Shown: in pieces, positions 41,411 to 52,285 of the stretch
How positions within the stretch are numbered: the first letter of the stretch is position 1
How the letters are laid out: each line of letters begins with the position of its first letter
Assembly (NCBI RefSeq): GCF_024362385.1
Contig: NZ_CP101466.1
Span: 2,728,001-2,792,000, forward strand
Source: Arthrobacter sp. DNA4
Lineage (GTDB): Bacteria > Actinomycetota > Actinomycetes > Actinomycetales > Micrococcaceae
Length of the DNA: 64,000 nucleotides
Direction of reading: 5' to 3'
Made by a program: the position numbers and the translations under genes
Notes under the pieces: model-generated
What the model saw: the letters and a program-made list of their open reading frames with translations, nothing else
Database searches by the model: none
What the model was told of the DNA's origin: nothing

Positions 41411-41497
41411 CCTGTGGTGCGGGCAACGGCAGGCTCGTGCAGCAGGCCGGTTCAGCTGCCTATTCAACAGCTCACCGCAGAAGCTGAGTTTTGCAGG

Positions 41498-42703
41498 TCA
41501 GTTCAGCAGGGCGTCAACAAAGCCTTCGGTGTCGAAGGGGGCCAGGTCGTCGGCGCCTTCGCCCAGTCCAATGAGCTTGACGGGCACGCCGAGGGTTTTC
41601 TGGATGGCGACGACGATGCCGCCCTTGGCGGTTCCGTCCAGCTTGGTCAGGACGATGCCGGTGATGTTGACTACCTCCGAGAAGACCCGCGCCTGGTTCA
41701 GGCCGTTCTGGCCGGTGGTGGCATCGAGCACCAGCAGGACCTCGTCCACCTCGGCCAGCTTCTCCACGACGCGCTTGACCTTGCCCAGTTCGTCCATCAG
41801 GCCCACCTTGTTCTGCAGGCGCCCGGCGGTGTCGATCATGACCACGTCGACTTCCTGCTCGATACCGGCTTTCACTGCCTCGTAGGCAACCGAGGCAGGG
41901 TCGGCGCCGTCGATGTCGGACTTCACGGTGGGAACGCCCACGCGCTGGCCCCACGTGGCCAGCTGCTCAGCGGCAGCGGCGCGGAAGGTGTCCGCGGCGC
42001 CCAGCAGGACGTCCTTGTCCTCGGCCACCAGCACACGTGCCAGCTTGCCCACGGTGGTGGTCTTGCCCACGCCGTTCACGCCCACCACCATCATCACGGC
42101 GGGCTTATCGGCGTGCCGCTGCACGTTGAGGCTGCGGTCCATGGTGGGGTCCACAAGCTTGATGAGTTCTTCCCGGAGCATGGTCTTGACGTGTTCCGGG
42201 GTGCGGGTGCCCAGTACCTTGACGCGCTCCCGGAGGGCGTCCACCAGCTGCATGGTGGGTTCAGTGCCCAGGTCCGCGAGGAGGAGGGTTTCCTCCACTT
42301 CATCCCAGACGCTCTCGTCGATCCGGTCGCTGGACAGCAGCGCCAGCAGGCCCTTGCCCATGACGTTGTTGGAGCGGGCCAGCCGTTCCCGCAGGCGGGC
42401 CAGGCGGCCGGCGACGGGCAGCGGGGTTTCGACGGGAATGGTTTCCAGCCCGGCCGCATTGTCCGGAACGGTGGTGGTGTCCAGCCCGTCGAGGTCCACA
42501 CCCTGCGGAACCGTGCCCTCGATGGTTCCCTCGCGGTCCGCCACCGCCGTGCTTCCGCCGGAGCGGATTTCGGGGTCGTTGGCATCCCTGGTGCCCGGGT
42601 AGCGGGTGATGTTCCTCCGCGTCTTGAGCAGGACCGGAATCAGCCCGCCGATGACCACCAGCGCAGCAAGAATGGACAGGACAATGGGAAGGATGTCGTT
42701 CAC
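41498..42703 (-). CDS. ftsY: Signal recognition particle receptor FtsY
   Basis: SRP receptor GTPase. An N-terminal hydrophobic segment (about 4-25) anchors it to the membrane, followed by a short linker and the NG domain: GVNGVGKTTTVGKLA, DTAGRLQNK, TKLDGTAKGG and GLGEGADDL. 401 residues. Downstream of smc in the conserved smc-ftsY order. Confidence 0.96.
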   Translation of the reverse strand: MNDILPIVLSILAALVVIGGLIPVLLKTRRNITRYPGTRDANDPEIRSGGSTAVADREGTIEGTVPQGVDLDGLDTTTVPDNAAGLETIPVETPLPVAGRLARLRERLARSNNVMGKGLLALLSSDRIDESVWDEVEETLLLADLGTEPTMQLVDALRERVKVLGTRTPEHVKTMLREELIKLVDPTMDRSLNVQRHADKPAVMMVVGVNGVGKTTTVGKLARVLVAEDKDVLLGAADTFRAAAAEQLATWGQRVGVPTVKSDIDGADPASVAYEAVKAGIEQEVDVVMIDTAGRLQNKVGLMDELGKVKRVVEKLAEVDEVLLVLDATTGQNGLNQARVFSEVVNITGIVLTKLDGTAKGGIVVAIQKTLGVPVKLIGLGEGADDLAPFDTEGFVDALLN

Positions 42704-42765
42704 TCCCCTAGCTTCTCACAAACGGCCCGCCCGCTTCCGGCAGCCATCAGGCAGCTGACCTGCCG

Positions 42766-45700
42766 CTATACCTCGGCCCCCAACCGCTGGCTGATGACAG
42801 TGGAGACGCCGTCGCCCCTCATGGTGACCCCGTACAGCGCGTCCGCCACTTCCATGGTCCGCTTCTGGTGCGTAATGACGATGAGCTGGCTCGATTCCCG
42901 GAGTTCTTCGAAAATGGTGATGAGTAAGCCAAGGTTGGTGTCATCCAATGCCGCCTCCACCTCGTCCATGACGTAGAAGGGCGAGGGCCGCGCCTTGAAA
43001 ATGGCCACCAGCAGCGCCACTGCGGTCAGGGAGCGTTCGCCGCCGGAGAGCAGGGACAGCCGCTTGATCTTCTTGCCCGCAGGGCGGGCCTCCACTTCGA
43101 TGCCGGTGGTGAGCATGTCCGCCGGGTCGGTCAAAACCAGGCGTCCCTCGCCGCCGGGAAAGAGCCGCCCGAAAACCCGGACGAACTGGGCCTGGGTGTC
43201 CTCGAACGCTTCGGCAAAGACCCGCTGGACCCTCTCATCCACTTCCTTGATGATGTCCAGCAGATCCCGCCGGCTGGCCTTCAGGTCCTCGAGCTGGGTG
43301 CTGAGGAACTGGTGCCGCTCCTCCAGCGCCGCGAACTCCTCCAGCGCCAGGGGATTGACCTTGCCCAGGCTTGCGAGATCCCGCTCAGCCTTCCGCAGCC
43401 GTTTCTCCTGCTCCTGCCGGACATAGGGCTTGCCATCCCTGATTTCTTCCCCGTCCGCGTCAACCGGGGCCCGCAGGGCCGCCCATTTGTCACCGGATTC
43501 CTCCGCCGGAACGGGCACCGGCACGTGCGGCCCGAATTCGGTGACCAGCGCTTCGGGGGTGATGCCCAGCTCATCCACGGAGCGGGTTTCCACCGCCTCG
43601 ATCCTGGCGCGCTGCTGGGCCCGGGCGAGTTCGTCGCGGTGCACGTTGTCGGTGAGTTGGGCCAGCTCCCTGGCCAGGGCATCGTTCGCTTCCCGAATCT
43701 CCCGCAGGCCGCGGTCGCGCAGCTCGCGGTTCTCCTCGGCCAGGTCCCGTTCGTGCCGGGCACGGTCCACGGAGACGTCCACATAGCCAAGAGCCAGTTC
43801 CACCCCCGAGGAAACGGCGGCCGCGCGCCGGGCCTGGATGCGGCGGCGGCGGGCGCGCTCTGCCGCCTCCTCACGGGCGCGGCGTTCCGTGGCGGCGGCG
43901 CGTTCCAGGGACGCCACCCTGTTGCGGGTGGCCACCAGCTGCTCTTCGGCACTGCGGAGGGACAGCCGTGCCTCCACCTCGGCGGCGCGGGCGGCGGAGG
44001 CTGCACGCGCCAGGGCGTCGCGCTGCTCCGTGGACGGTTCCTCTTCCACCGGCGCTTCCTGCGCCGCGGCCAACCGGGTAGCGACGGCGGCGAGCGCTTC
44101 CTCCTCCGCCGCGACGTTGCCTTCGGCCCGTGCCAGGGACGCTGCCAGCCGTTCGCTCTCGCCAACGGCGCTGCGCAGGACAGAGTTCAGGTGGCCCAAA
44201 CGTTCGGCTACGGCAGCGAGCCGGGCATCGGATTCGTGCAGCTTGTCGAGCGCAGCGGCCGCCTCCTCCTGCGCTCCCGTGCGCCGTGCCTCCGCGGCTG
44301 CCAGGGCGAATCTGTTCCGCTCCAGGTCCGCCGTGACCGCCGAAAGCCCGCGCTCGGCGTCGTCCACCGCCGCCTGCACCTCAAGGAGGGACGGCGCTTT
44401 GGCAGAGCCACCCGTGGCGGAGACGGCGGTGAAGACGTCCCCTTCGCGGGTGACCGCTGTCATGTCCGGCAGTGCAGCAACCAGGGCAGCCGCGGCGTCG
44501 ATGCCGGTCACGACGGCGGTCCGGGACAGCAGGTGCCGGACCAGGGAGACGTGCCCCGAAGGCCCATCGACCAGGCCGGCGGCCCACTGCGCTCCCTCAG
44601 GCAGCGTCACGTGCGGGCCATCTCCCTGGTGGAGTGCCGCCGCCGATGCGAGGAGCAGCGACGCCCGCCCGGCGTCGTCGTCCTTGAGCCGTCCCAGCAC
44701 AGCGGCCGCTGCCTCCCCGTCCTGGACGAGCACTGCCTCGGACACTTCCCCCAGGGCGGCGGCGATGGCCGGCTCGAACCCGGCCTGCACGGTGATCCCG
44801 GCAGCAAGGCTTTCCTGCACGCCGGGGAGCCCGGACGCCAGCACGTGCCTGGCACCGTCCTTGCGGTCAAGGCCGAGCTTCAGGGCATCGAGGCGCGCGG
44901 CGAGGGCGTCCCGCTTGCGGACCCCCTCGTTGACGGCGGCTTTGAGGTCCGCGATCTCCCCCAGCACGGCGTCCAGGACATCGCTGGCGGCCTCATAATC
45001 GGCGTCAAGGGATTCCTCTCCCTCCTCCACGCCGGCCACCTGGTTTTCCAGCGCCGTGAACTCGGCCTGGGCACGGGCCCGGCGTTCGGTTCCGGCGGCA
45101 AGGGATTCGCGCAGCCTTCCAAGTTCCGCCTGCGCGGACTCCACCCGGGACCGGGCCGCCGCGACCTGGCCGGCCAGCCGCGCCAGGCCCTCGCGCCGGT
45201 CCGCCGCGGCACGGAGCTGGGCGGTGAGCCGCTGGTCCTCGGCCTGCGCAGCCCGCTCCGCTTCCACTTTCGCTGCGCTGGCCGCGTCCAGGGTGCTCCG
45301 CCTGGACTGGATGTCCTGTTCGAGTTCGGCCAGTTCCTGCCTCACCCGGGCTGCCTGGCGCTCCAGCTGTTCGGGGTCGCGGCCGGAAGACGGCGCGGCA
45401 TCGTCGGAACCCAGCAGGCGGCTCCGTTCCGTGGCAAGCGAGCCGAGCGCCCGAAGCCGTTCACGCGCCGTGGACAGCCGGTACCAGGTGTCCCTGGCGG
45501 CATTGAGCCGCGGCGTGGCCTCGGCTGCGAGCTGCTCCAACGCTGCCTGCTGCCTGCGCCCGGCCTCGAGTTCCTGTTCGACGGCGGTCCGGCGCGCCTT
45601 GAGCGCCGCTTCGTCCGCCACGTCCTGCTCCAGGGCCTGCTGCAGCTGCACCAGGTCGTCGGCGAGCAGGCGCGCCCGCGCGTCCCGGACGTCGAACTGG

Positions 45701-46353
45701 ACCCGCTGCGCTCGGCGGGCCACCTCGGCCTGCTTCCCAAGGGGCGTGAGCTGCCGCCGGATCTCGCCGGTGAGGTCGGTCAGGCGCTGGAGGTTGGCCT
45801 GCATGGCCTCAAGCTTCCGTACCGTCCGTTCCTTGCGGCGCCGGTGCTTGAGGATCCCGGCCGCCTCCTCGATGAAGCCGCGGCGGTCCTCGGGAGTGGC
45901 GTGCAGGACGCGGTCCAGCTGGCCTTGGCCCACAATGACATGCATTTCACGGCCCAGGCCGGAATCGGAGAGCAGTTCCTGAATGTCCAGCAGGCGGCAG
46001 CCTGCGCCGTTGATGGCATATTCGGATCCGCCCGTCCTGAACAGCGTCCGGGAAATCGTGACTTCGCTGTACTCGATGGGGAGTGCGCCATCGGTGTTGT
46101 CGATGGTGAGCGAAACGTGGGCGCGGCCCAGCGGCGGACGCCCGGACGTACCGGCAAAAATGACGTCCTCCATCTTGCCGCCGCGCAGGGTTTTGGCCCC
46201 TTGCTCGCCCATGACCCACGCCAGGGCGTCCACCACGTTGGACTTGCCGGATCCGTTTGGACCCACGACGGCGGTGACGCCGGGTTCGAAGTCGAAGGTG
46301 GTGGCGGACGCAAAGGACTTGAACCCCCGGACGGTGAGGCTTTTGAGGTGCAA
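42766..46353 (-). CDS. smc: Chromosome segregation protein SMC
   Basis: Condensin ATPase of 1195 residues: N-terminal Walker A GPNGSGKSN (about 32-40), coiled coil 1, hinge (about 500-640), coiled coil 2, and the C-terminal ABC signature LLSGGERSL and Walker B YVMDEVEAALDD. The TTG at 46353 (LHLKSLTVRGFKSFAS) matches the normal family N-terminus; an in-frame ATG at 46386 would add 11 residues. Long open frames on the opposite strand are composition artefacts. Confidence 0.95.
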   Translation of the reverse strand: MHLKSLTVRGFKSFASATTFDFEPGVTAVVGPNGSGKSNVVDALAWVMGEQGAKTLRGGKMEDVIFAGTSGRPPLGRAHVSLTIDNTDGALPIEYSEVTISRTLFRTGGSEYAINGAGCRLLDIQELLSDSGLGREMHVIVGQGQLDRVLHATPEDRRGFIEEAAGILKHRRRKERTVRKLEAMQANLQRLTDLTGEIRRQLTPLGKQAEVARRAQRVQFDVRDARARLLADDLVQLQQALEQDVADEAALKARRTAVEQELEAGRRQQAALEQLAAEATPRLNAARDTWYRLSTARERLRALGSLATERSRLLGSDDAAPSSGRDPEQLERQAARVRQELAELEQDIQSRRSTLDAASAAKVEAERAAQAEDQRLTAQLRAAADRREGLARLAGQVAAARSRVESAQAELGRLRESLAAGTERRARAQAEFTALENQVAGVEEGEESLDADYEAASDVLDAVLGEIADLKAAVNEGVRKRDALAARLDALKLGLDRKDGARHVLASGLPGVQESLAAGITVQAGFEPAIAAALGEVSEAVLVQDGEAAAAVLGRLKDDDAGRASLLLASAAALHQGDGPHVTLPEGAQWAAGLVDGPSGHVSLVRHLLSRTAVVTGIDAAAALVAALPDMTAVTREGDVFTAVSATGGSAKAPSLLEVQAAVDDAERGLSAVTADLERNRFALAAAEARRTGAQEEAAAALDKLHESDARLAAVAERLGHLNSVLRSAVGESERLAASLARAEGNVAAEEEALAAVATRLAAAQEAPVEEEPSTEQRDALARAASAARAAEVEARLSLRSAEEQLVATRNRVASLERAAATERRAREEAAERARRRRIQARRAAAVSSGVELALGYVDVSVDRARHERDLAEENRELRDRGLREIREANDALARELAQLTDNVHRDELARAQQRARIEAVETRSVDELGITPEALVTEFGPHVPVPVPAEESGDKWAALRAPVDADGEEIRDGKPYVRQEQEKRLRKAERDLASLGKVNPLALEEFAALEERHQFLSTQLEDLKASRRDLLDIIKEVDERVQRVFAEAFEDTQAQFVRVFGRLFPGGEGRLVLTDPADMLTTGIEVEARPAGKKIKRLSLLSGGERSLTAVALLVAIFKARPSPFYVMDEVEAALDDTNLGLLITIFEELRESSQLIVITHQKRTMEVADALYGVTMRGDGVSTVISQRLGAEV

Positions 46354-46582
46354 GGCTTTTCTGGTCTCCTGGAGCGGGTAGGGCATTTTGCTGGAACCGG
46401 GTCACTACAATCTACTGCGCAGGACCGACATTTCCCGGCAGCAGCACCCGGGAACCGGCACGGGCACCGGGGGTGGATATGCGTGTTCCGGCACGGCAAA
46501 GGCATAGTTAAGCTCTTGAGCCTGCGCAGATGTGGGTACGGTCACCGCAGGAACGCGGGACGAATACGAAGAGGGGCTTGAA

Positions 46583-47605
46583 TTGGCAGGTAATGCAACC
46601 TTCCGCCACAGCAACACCGCGCTGCTCTCGGTGAGCAGCGTCGAGGCTCCCAGGATCGTGAGCTCCACGGAATTTGACCGGCGGCTGGCATCGACCCTGC
46701 AGCGCCTCAAGTTTCCTCCGCGGCTGCTTGAGCGCGTGGCAGGCATCACGCACCGCCGGTGGTGGGCTGCTGGAACGTCGTTCGACGACGCCGCGGTGGA
46801 GGCGGGCGCCAAGGCCCTCGCCGAGGCCGGCATCGAAGCCTCGGAGGTCGGACTGCTGATCAACACCTCGGTGACCCGGCGCAACCTTGAACCCTCAGTG
46901 GCGGTGAAGATCCACCACGGCCTGAGCCTGCCGTCGTCGGCCATGAACTTCGACCTTGCCAACGCCTGCCTGGGCTTCGTGAATGCCCTGACCCTGGCAG
47001 CCAACATGATCGATTCGGGCCAGATAAGGTACGCCGTCATTGTCAACGGCGAGGACGCCCAGCTGACGCAGGAGGCCACCCTGGCCCGGCTGCAGCGGCC
47101 CGAGACAACGCGCGATGACTTTAACCGGGAGTTCGCCACGCTGACGCTGGGGTCCGGGGCTGCGGCGGCCGTCCTGGGGCCCGCCGACGAGCACCCGGGA
47201 GCACACCGGGTGGTGGGCGGCGTGATGCGCGCCGGCACCGAGCACCACGAGTTGTGCGTGGGCGGCATCGACGGCATGAACACCGACACGAAGGGACTGC
47301 TCGACGGCGGCCTCCAGCTCGTGGTCGATGCATGGCAGGAAGCCCAGCCCGAATGGGACTGGACCGCGATGGACCGCTACGTCACGCACCAGGTCAGCAA
47401 CGCCTACACCCAGGCCATTATCGATGCGATCGATCTGGACCCGGACAAGGTGCCCATCACGTTCCCGCACTGGGGCAACGTGGGACCGGCATCGCTCCCC
47501 ATGACACTCGCGGCCGAGGCGCAGTCATTGGGAAGCGGTGACAGGGTGTTGTGCATGGGCGTCGGATCCGGCCTGAACACCGCAATGCTGGAAATCGTTT
47601 GGTGA
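46583..47605 (+). CDS. oleA: OleA, acyl-CoA head-to-head condensing enzyme
   Basis: Thiolase-fold enzyme that joins two acyl-CoAs to a beta-keto acid in long-chain olefin synthesis. 340 residues from the TTG at 46583 (GAGGGG site seven bases upstream). Catalytic Cys near 129 in NACLGFVNA, His in THQVSNAY and Asn in HWGNVGPASLP. The SVEAPRIVSS start and GITHRRWW block match OleA and not FabH. Its stop overlaps the oleBC start (GTGA). Confidence 0.92.
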   Translation: MAGNATFRHSNTALLSVSSVEAPRIVSSTEFDRRLASTLQRLKFPPRLLERVAGITHRRWWAAGTSFDDAAVEAGAKALAEAGIEASEVGLLINTSVTRRNLEPSVAVKIHHGLSLPSSAMNFDLANACLGFVNALTLAANMIDSGQIRYAVIVNGEDAQLTQEATLARLQRPETTRDDFNREFATLTLGSGAAAAVLGPADEHPGAHRVVGGVMRAGTEHHELCVGGIDGMNTDTKGLLDGGLQLVVDAWQEAQPEWDWTAMDRYVTHQVSNAYTQAIIDAIDLDPDKVPITFPHWGNVGPASLPMTLAAEAQSLGSGDRVLCMGVGSGLNTAMLEIVW

Positions 47606-50291
47606 TCGCGGACTGGCCGGGCGTCAACGCCGAGTGGTCGCGCCACATCGATGTCCCCTCCACCTCGGGGGCTGATTCGCCCGGCACGATGCGCCGCTGG
47701 CACCTGCTGGACAATGGCGGGGAACTGGCACGCCGCGGCCTGGCTCCCATGGGAACCCTGTTGTGCGTACACGGCAATCCCACCTGGTCCTACCTGTGGC
47801 GGAGCCTGCTGGCCGCCGGATCGAACCACGCGCACCCGTGGCGCGTGGTGGCCGTGGACCAGCTGGACATGGGTTTCTCGGAGCGGACCGGGACCTTCCG
47901 GCGGCTGGCGGACAGGATCAACGACCTGGGCGACTTGACCGACGCCCTGGACCTGGCAGGGCCGGTGGTTTCGGTGGGTCACGACTGGGGCGGGGTCATC
48001 AGCCTCGGCTGGGCGCAGGCCCACACCGACCAGCTGGCCGGCGTGGTCCTGACCAACACCGCCGTCCACCAGCCCGCCGGTTCCCCCATCCCGCCGGCGC
48101 TGCGCCTTGCCCTCCACCCTGCCGTGCACCGGTGGGGAACCACCACTACCGATGCTTTCCTGCGGGTGACGCATTCGTTGGCACACCCGCCGCTGCCCGC
48201 GGACGTGCGGAACGCCTTCATGGCCCCGTACCGCAGCGCCTCGCGGCGCGCGGGGGTGGGCAACTTCGTAGCGGACATTCCCGTTGACGCGTCGCACCCC
48301 AGCTTCGCTGCCCTCAACGGCGTGGCGGAGGGCGTGCGGGACCTTGAGGTGCCGGTCCTAATGCTGTGGGGCCCACGGGACCCCATCTTCTCCGACCGCT
48401 ACCTGAAGGACCTGCTCACCCGCCTCCCCCACGCGGACGTGCACCGCTACGAGGGTGCTGGACACCTGGTGGCAGAGGACCGGAACATCGCGCCGGCGGT
48501 CTTCGACTGGCTTGCCGGCCGCGTCAGGCAGGGCGGGGACAGTGTTGCTGAAGCCGGCGCAGTTGCTGAAGCCGACGTGGTCACTGGAACCGCCGCCCCG
48601 GCTAACGGCAATGGCTTCACGCCCTTGTGGACGCTTCTTGGGGAGCTCGCCGCCGGCCCGTCCGCAGACGGGAGGGCCGTCGTCGAAATGGCACCGGACG
48701 GCACGGTGGCCCGCTCGCTCACCTGGCGGCAGCTGGAAGAAAGCGTCGGGCACCTCTCCGCAGGCCTGCAGGGGGCGGGAGTAGGACCGGGCAGCCGGGT
48801 GAGCCTGATGGTCCCGCCCGGGGTGGACCTGACCGTGGCCCTGTATGCCTGCCTGCGGCTGGGAGCGGTGGTGGTTGTTGCCGACGCCGGCCTGGGGACC
48901 AGGGGGCTGGGCCGGGCGGTCAAGGGAGCGACGCCTGATGTCCTGATCGGGATTGACAAGGCCCTTGCCGCTGCCCGGGCACTGGGCTGGGCGTCCAGGC
49001 GCATCAGTGTGCAGGACCTGCCGGCAGGTCCGCGCCGGCTCCTCGGGGTGGAGACCTCCCTCGCCGCCCTGGCCAGGGCAGGCGCAGGGCGTGCCGCTGC
49101 CGGTGGCGCTCCCGCCTCCAGCCCGGACGCGGACTCCCCCGCCGCCGTACTTTTCACTTCCGGCTCCACCGGTCCCGCCAAGGGCGTGCTGTACACGCAC
49201 CGGCAGCTTGCCGCCATGCGGGACACCGTGGCGGGAACCTTCGGCATCAAGCCGGGCCAGAAGCTGGTTGCAGGCTTTGCGCCGTTCGCCTTGCTGGGGC
49301 GGCGCTGGGAACCGTGTCCGTGACGCTACCATGGACGTCACCGCGCCCCGCACCCTGACCGCGCGCGCCCTGGCCGATGCTGCAGCGGCCATCGATGCCA
49401 CGGTGGTCTTTGCGTCCCCTGCCGCCCTGCGCAACGTCGTCGCCACCCGGGACGGCCTCACCCCGGAGGGCACCGCTGCACTCTGCCGCGTCCAAGTGCT
49501 GCTCTCTGCCGGCGCACCGGTTCCGGAACCTCTTCTTGCGGAGGTGCAGCGGCTGCTGCCCGCCGCCTCGCTGCATACCCCCTACGGCATGACCGAGGCC
49601 CTCCCCGTCACCGACATCAGCCTTGAACAGATCCAGGCCGCGGCGGCCGACGCCGAAGCCGGAACAACGCCAGGGGCCGGCAACGGCGTCTGCGTGGGGC
49701 ATCCCGTCCAGGGCGCCCGCATAGCCGTGATCCCGTTGGCGGCCGACGGTACTGCCCCAGGGGCTGAGCTGGTGACCGAACCGGGGGTGACGGGGGAAAT
49801 CCTGGTCAGCGCGCCGCACGTCAAGGACGGCTACGACAGGCTTTGGCTGACTGGGCGGGCGAGCGCCGGGCCGGCCGGCTGGCACCGCACAGGCGATGTG
49901 GGCCATTTCGACGCCGACGGCCGCCTGTGGGTGGAAGGGCGCCTGGCACACATCATCACGGCGCCCCCGGAGTGGTCACTCCGGTCGGCGCCGAACAGGC
50001 CATCGAACGGCTGGACGGTATCCGGATGGCAGCCGTCGTGGGCGTGGGGCCCGCGGGCACCCAGGCCATCGCCGCCGTCGTCGAAACCGTCCCGGCCGCC
50101 CGTAAGGGCCCTGCGGGCACGGAACTGGCCGGGAAGGTACGGAGCGCCGCCCAGGGGCAGGCGTGTCCGTGGCGGCAGTCCTGGTTGTTCCCGCGCAGCC
50201 GACCGACATCCGCCACAACGCAAAGATCGACAGGTCGCGGCTGGCCCAATGGGCCTCGTCAGTGCTGGCCGGTGGGCGGGTGGCGCCATGA
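47602..50291 (+). pseudogene. OleBC fusion (beta-lactone decarboxylase + beta-lactone synthetase), four 1-base frameshifts
   Basis: Restored, about 897 residues. The N-terminal OleB alpha/beta-hydrolase domain (about 1-300) has VHGNPTWSYLW, nucleophile Asp in GHDWGGV and His in GAGHLVAED. The C-terminal OleC acyl-AMP-ligase-like domain has FTSGSTGPAKGV, YGMTEA, HRTGDVGHFD and the end NAKIDRSRL. OleC closes the beta-hydroxy acid to a beta-lactone and OleB decarboxylates it to the olefin. Single bases appear missing at 49296-49299 (G run), 49329-49330, 49964-49968 (C run) and 50160-50161; each repair restores family sequence. The first break falls right after the ATP motif. OleBC fusions are known in actinobacteria. 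Confidence 0.85.
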
Positions 50292-51259
50292 AAATCCTGG
50301 TCACCGGGGCGAGCGGCATGCTGGGGCGGGAAGTGGCAGGGCTGCTGGTGCGCAAGGGCCATGCTGTCACCACCTTCCAGCGGCGTCCCTCAGGGGTCGA
50401 CGGCGCGGCGGACCATTGCGGTTCGCTCACCGACGACGCCTCCGTCAGGGCTGCCGTCAGGGACGCCGAGGCAGTCATCCACCTCGCGGCCAAAGTATCC
50501 TTCGCCGGTCGCACCGATGAGTTTGACCGGGTGAACGTGGAGGGAACGCGGCGCCTCCTCCTGGCGGCGCGCGAAGCCGGCGTCGGCGACCTTGTGTTTG
50601 TCTCCTCACCGTCGGTGGCCAATTCAGGCGCCGCCATCGCAGGACACGGCGCAGAACCGGCCGATCTGGCACGCGCCCACGGCGACTACGCCCGCACCAA
50701 AGCGCAGGCAGAGCTTTTGGCCCTCGCCGCGGATGCCCCGGGCTTCCGCGTCGTTGCCGTCCGGCCGCACGTGGTCTGGGGACCCGGTGACACCCAGCTG
50801 GTGGAACGCGTGCTGGCGCGGGCGGCCCGGAACCGCCTGCCGCTGCTGGACGCGGGCGCCGCGCTTATCGACACCACGTACGTGGACAATGCGGCGGCGG
50901 CGATCGTTGCGGCCCTGGACCGCATCAGTGACACCCACGGGAGGGCATTGGTTGTCACCAATGGCGAACCGCGGCCGGTAGGCGAACTGATTGCCGGCAT
51001 CTGCGCCGCCGGGCGCGTTCCCGCGCCGTCGTGGTCTGTACCGGGAAAGCTTGCCCGGATTGCGGGATCGGTGGTGGAAAAAGCGTGGCTCAGGCTCGGC
51101 AAAGAGGACGAACCGCCCATGACCAGGTTTCTTGCCGAACAGTTGTCCACGGCCCATTGGTTTGATCAGCGTGAGACCCAAGAACTCCTTGCCTGGACTC
51201 CAGCCGTCTCCATCGATGAAGGCCTTGAACGGCTGGCGGACTACTACCGCTCCCGCTGA
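50288..51259 (+). CDS. oleD: OleD, NAD(P)H-dependent beta-keto acid reductase (extended SDR)
   Basis: Reduces the OleA product to the beta-hydroxy acid. 323 residues: Rossmann motif VTGASGMLGREV (residues 5-16), LAAKVSFAG, active-site YARTK (about 136-140) and RPHVVWGPGD. ATG overlaps the oleBC stop by four bases, supporting co-translation of the whole ole cluster. It is intact, unlike its neighbour. Confidence 0.9.
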   Translation: MKILVTGASGMLGREVAGLLVRKGHAVTTFQRRPSGVDGAADHCGSLTDDASVRAAVRDAEAVIHLAAKVSFAGRTDEFDRVNVEGTRRLLLAAREAGVGDLVFVSSPSVANSGAAIAGHGAEPADLARAHGDYARTKAQAELLALAADAPGFRVVAVRPHVVWGPGDTQLVERVLARAARNRLPLLDAGAALIDTTYVDNAAAAIVAALDRISDTHGRALVVTNGEPRPVGELIAGICAAGRVPAPSWSVPGKLARIAGSVVEKAWLRLGKEDEPPMTRFLAEQLSTAHWFDQRETQELLAWTPAVSIDEGLERLADYYRSR

Positions 51260-51313
51260 GCCGTTTTACCGGCGCCGTACCAAGTGCAGGCGTTCGGGGT
51301 GCGGCAGGCGCTG

Positions 51314-52279
51314 TTACCAGCGCCCGTTGCGTGGCCGTGGCTGGCAGACCGGGCAGGTATGGGACGACCGGTTCATGAACTGGTCCCGACGAATGATCGC
51401 GTTGATCCCCGCTTCGGCGCACCGCTTGCAGGGCTCGCCCTGGCGGCCATAGGCGTTGAGGGACCGGTCAAAGTAGCCTGAGGCGCCGTTGACGTTGACG
51501 TACAGCGAGTCGAAGCTGGTTCCTCCTGCGGCGAGGGCATCGAGCATGACCTCCCGGGCGCTGTCCAGGACGCGCCGCGCCTCGCTGCGGCGAAGGGTGT
51601 CGGTGGGCCGGGCGAAATGCAGGCGGGCGCGCCACAGAGCTTCGTCGGCGTAGATGTTTCCAATGCCGGACACCAGCCCCTGGTCAAGCAGTGCCCGCTT
51701 CAGCCCGGTCTTGCGCTTGCGGAGGCGCTGGTAGAAGAGGTCGAAGGAAAAGGACGGGTCCAGGGGGTCGCGCGCGATGTGGGCCGCTTCCGCGGCGATC
51801 AGCGGAAGGGGGGACTCTGCCAGGCCGCCGGGGCCGCCGTCGTCCGTGGGTACTAAAGCGGTGACGAACAGGCCGCCGAAGATCCGCTGGTCCACGAACC
51901 GCAACTGGTCAGGCATGCCCTCCCGTGGACTGAGGCGGAGGCGGACCTTGAGATGCTTTTCATCGGGGACGTCCGGATCCTGCATCAAAAGTTGCCCGCT
52001 CATGCCCAGGTGTGCAATGAGTGCCACTTCCGGCACCGGCGCGGTTTCAGGATTTTCCGGTGCAGCGAGGCCGTCCGTCAGCGGCATCCAGAGGAATTTG
52101 CCGCGGCGCACGACGTCGGACACCGTGGCACCCTGGAGGTTGCCGACAAAGTCCCCGGGCCCAAGGGCATGGCGCCGGACGGAGCGCGGATCGAGGACGT
52201 CGACAGCACTGATGGTCCGGCCGCGGACCCAGCTCACAAGGCCGCGGCGCACCACTTCGACCTCGGGCAGTTCAGGCAC
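51314..52279 (-). CDS. mutM: Formamidopyrimidine-DNA glycosylase MutM (Fpg)
   Basis: Excises 8-oxoguanine and cleaves the abasic site. MPELPEVE N-terminus provides Pro1 and Glu2 of the active site; helix-two-turn-helix [16 protein letters not shown]-terminal zinc finger CKRC...CPVC. 321 residues. Downstream of rnc on the same strand, the standard actinobacterial order. Confidence 0.96.
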   Translation of the reverse strand: MPELPEVEVVRRGLVSWVRGRTISAVDVLDPRSVRRHALGPGDFVGNLQGATVSDVVRRGKFLWMPLTDGLAAPENPETAPVPEVALIAHLGMSGQLLMQDPDVPDEKHLKVRLRLSPREGMPDQLRFVDQRIFGGLFVTALVPTDDGGPGGLAESPLPLIAAEAAHIARDPLDPSFSFDLFYQRLRKRKTGLKRALLDQGLVSGIGNIYADEALWRARLHFARPTDTLRRSEARRVLDSAREVMLDALAAGGTSFDSLYVNVNGASGYFDRSLNAYGRQGEPCKRCAEAGINAIIRRDQFMNRSSHTCPVCQPRPRNGRW

Positions 52280-52285
52280 GGAACA

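Noticed and set aside
43312..46581. 1089-codon open frame opposite smc
   Set aside because: Antisense shadow of smc caused by GC-rich third positions; no recognisable domains.
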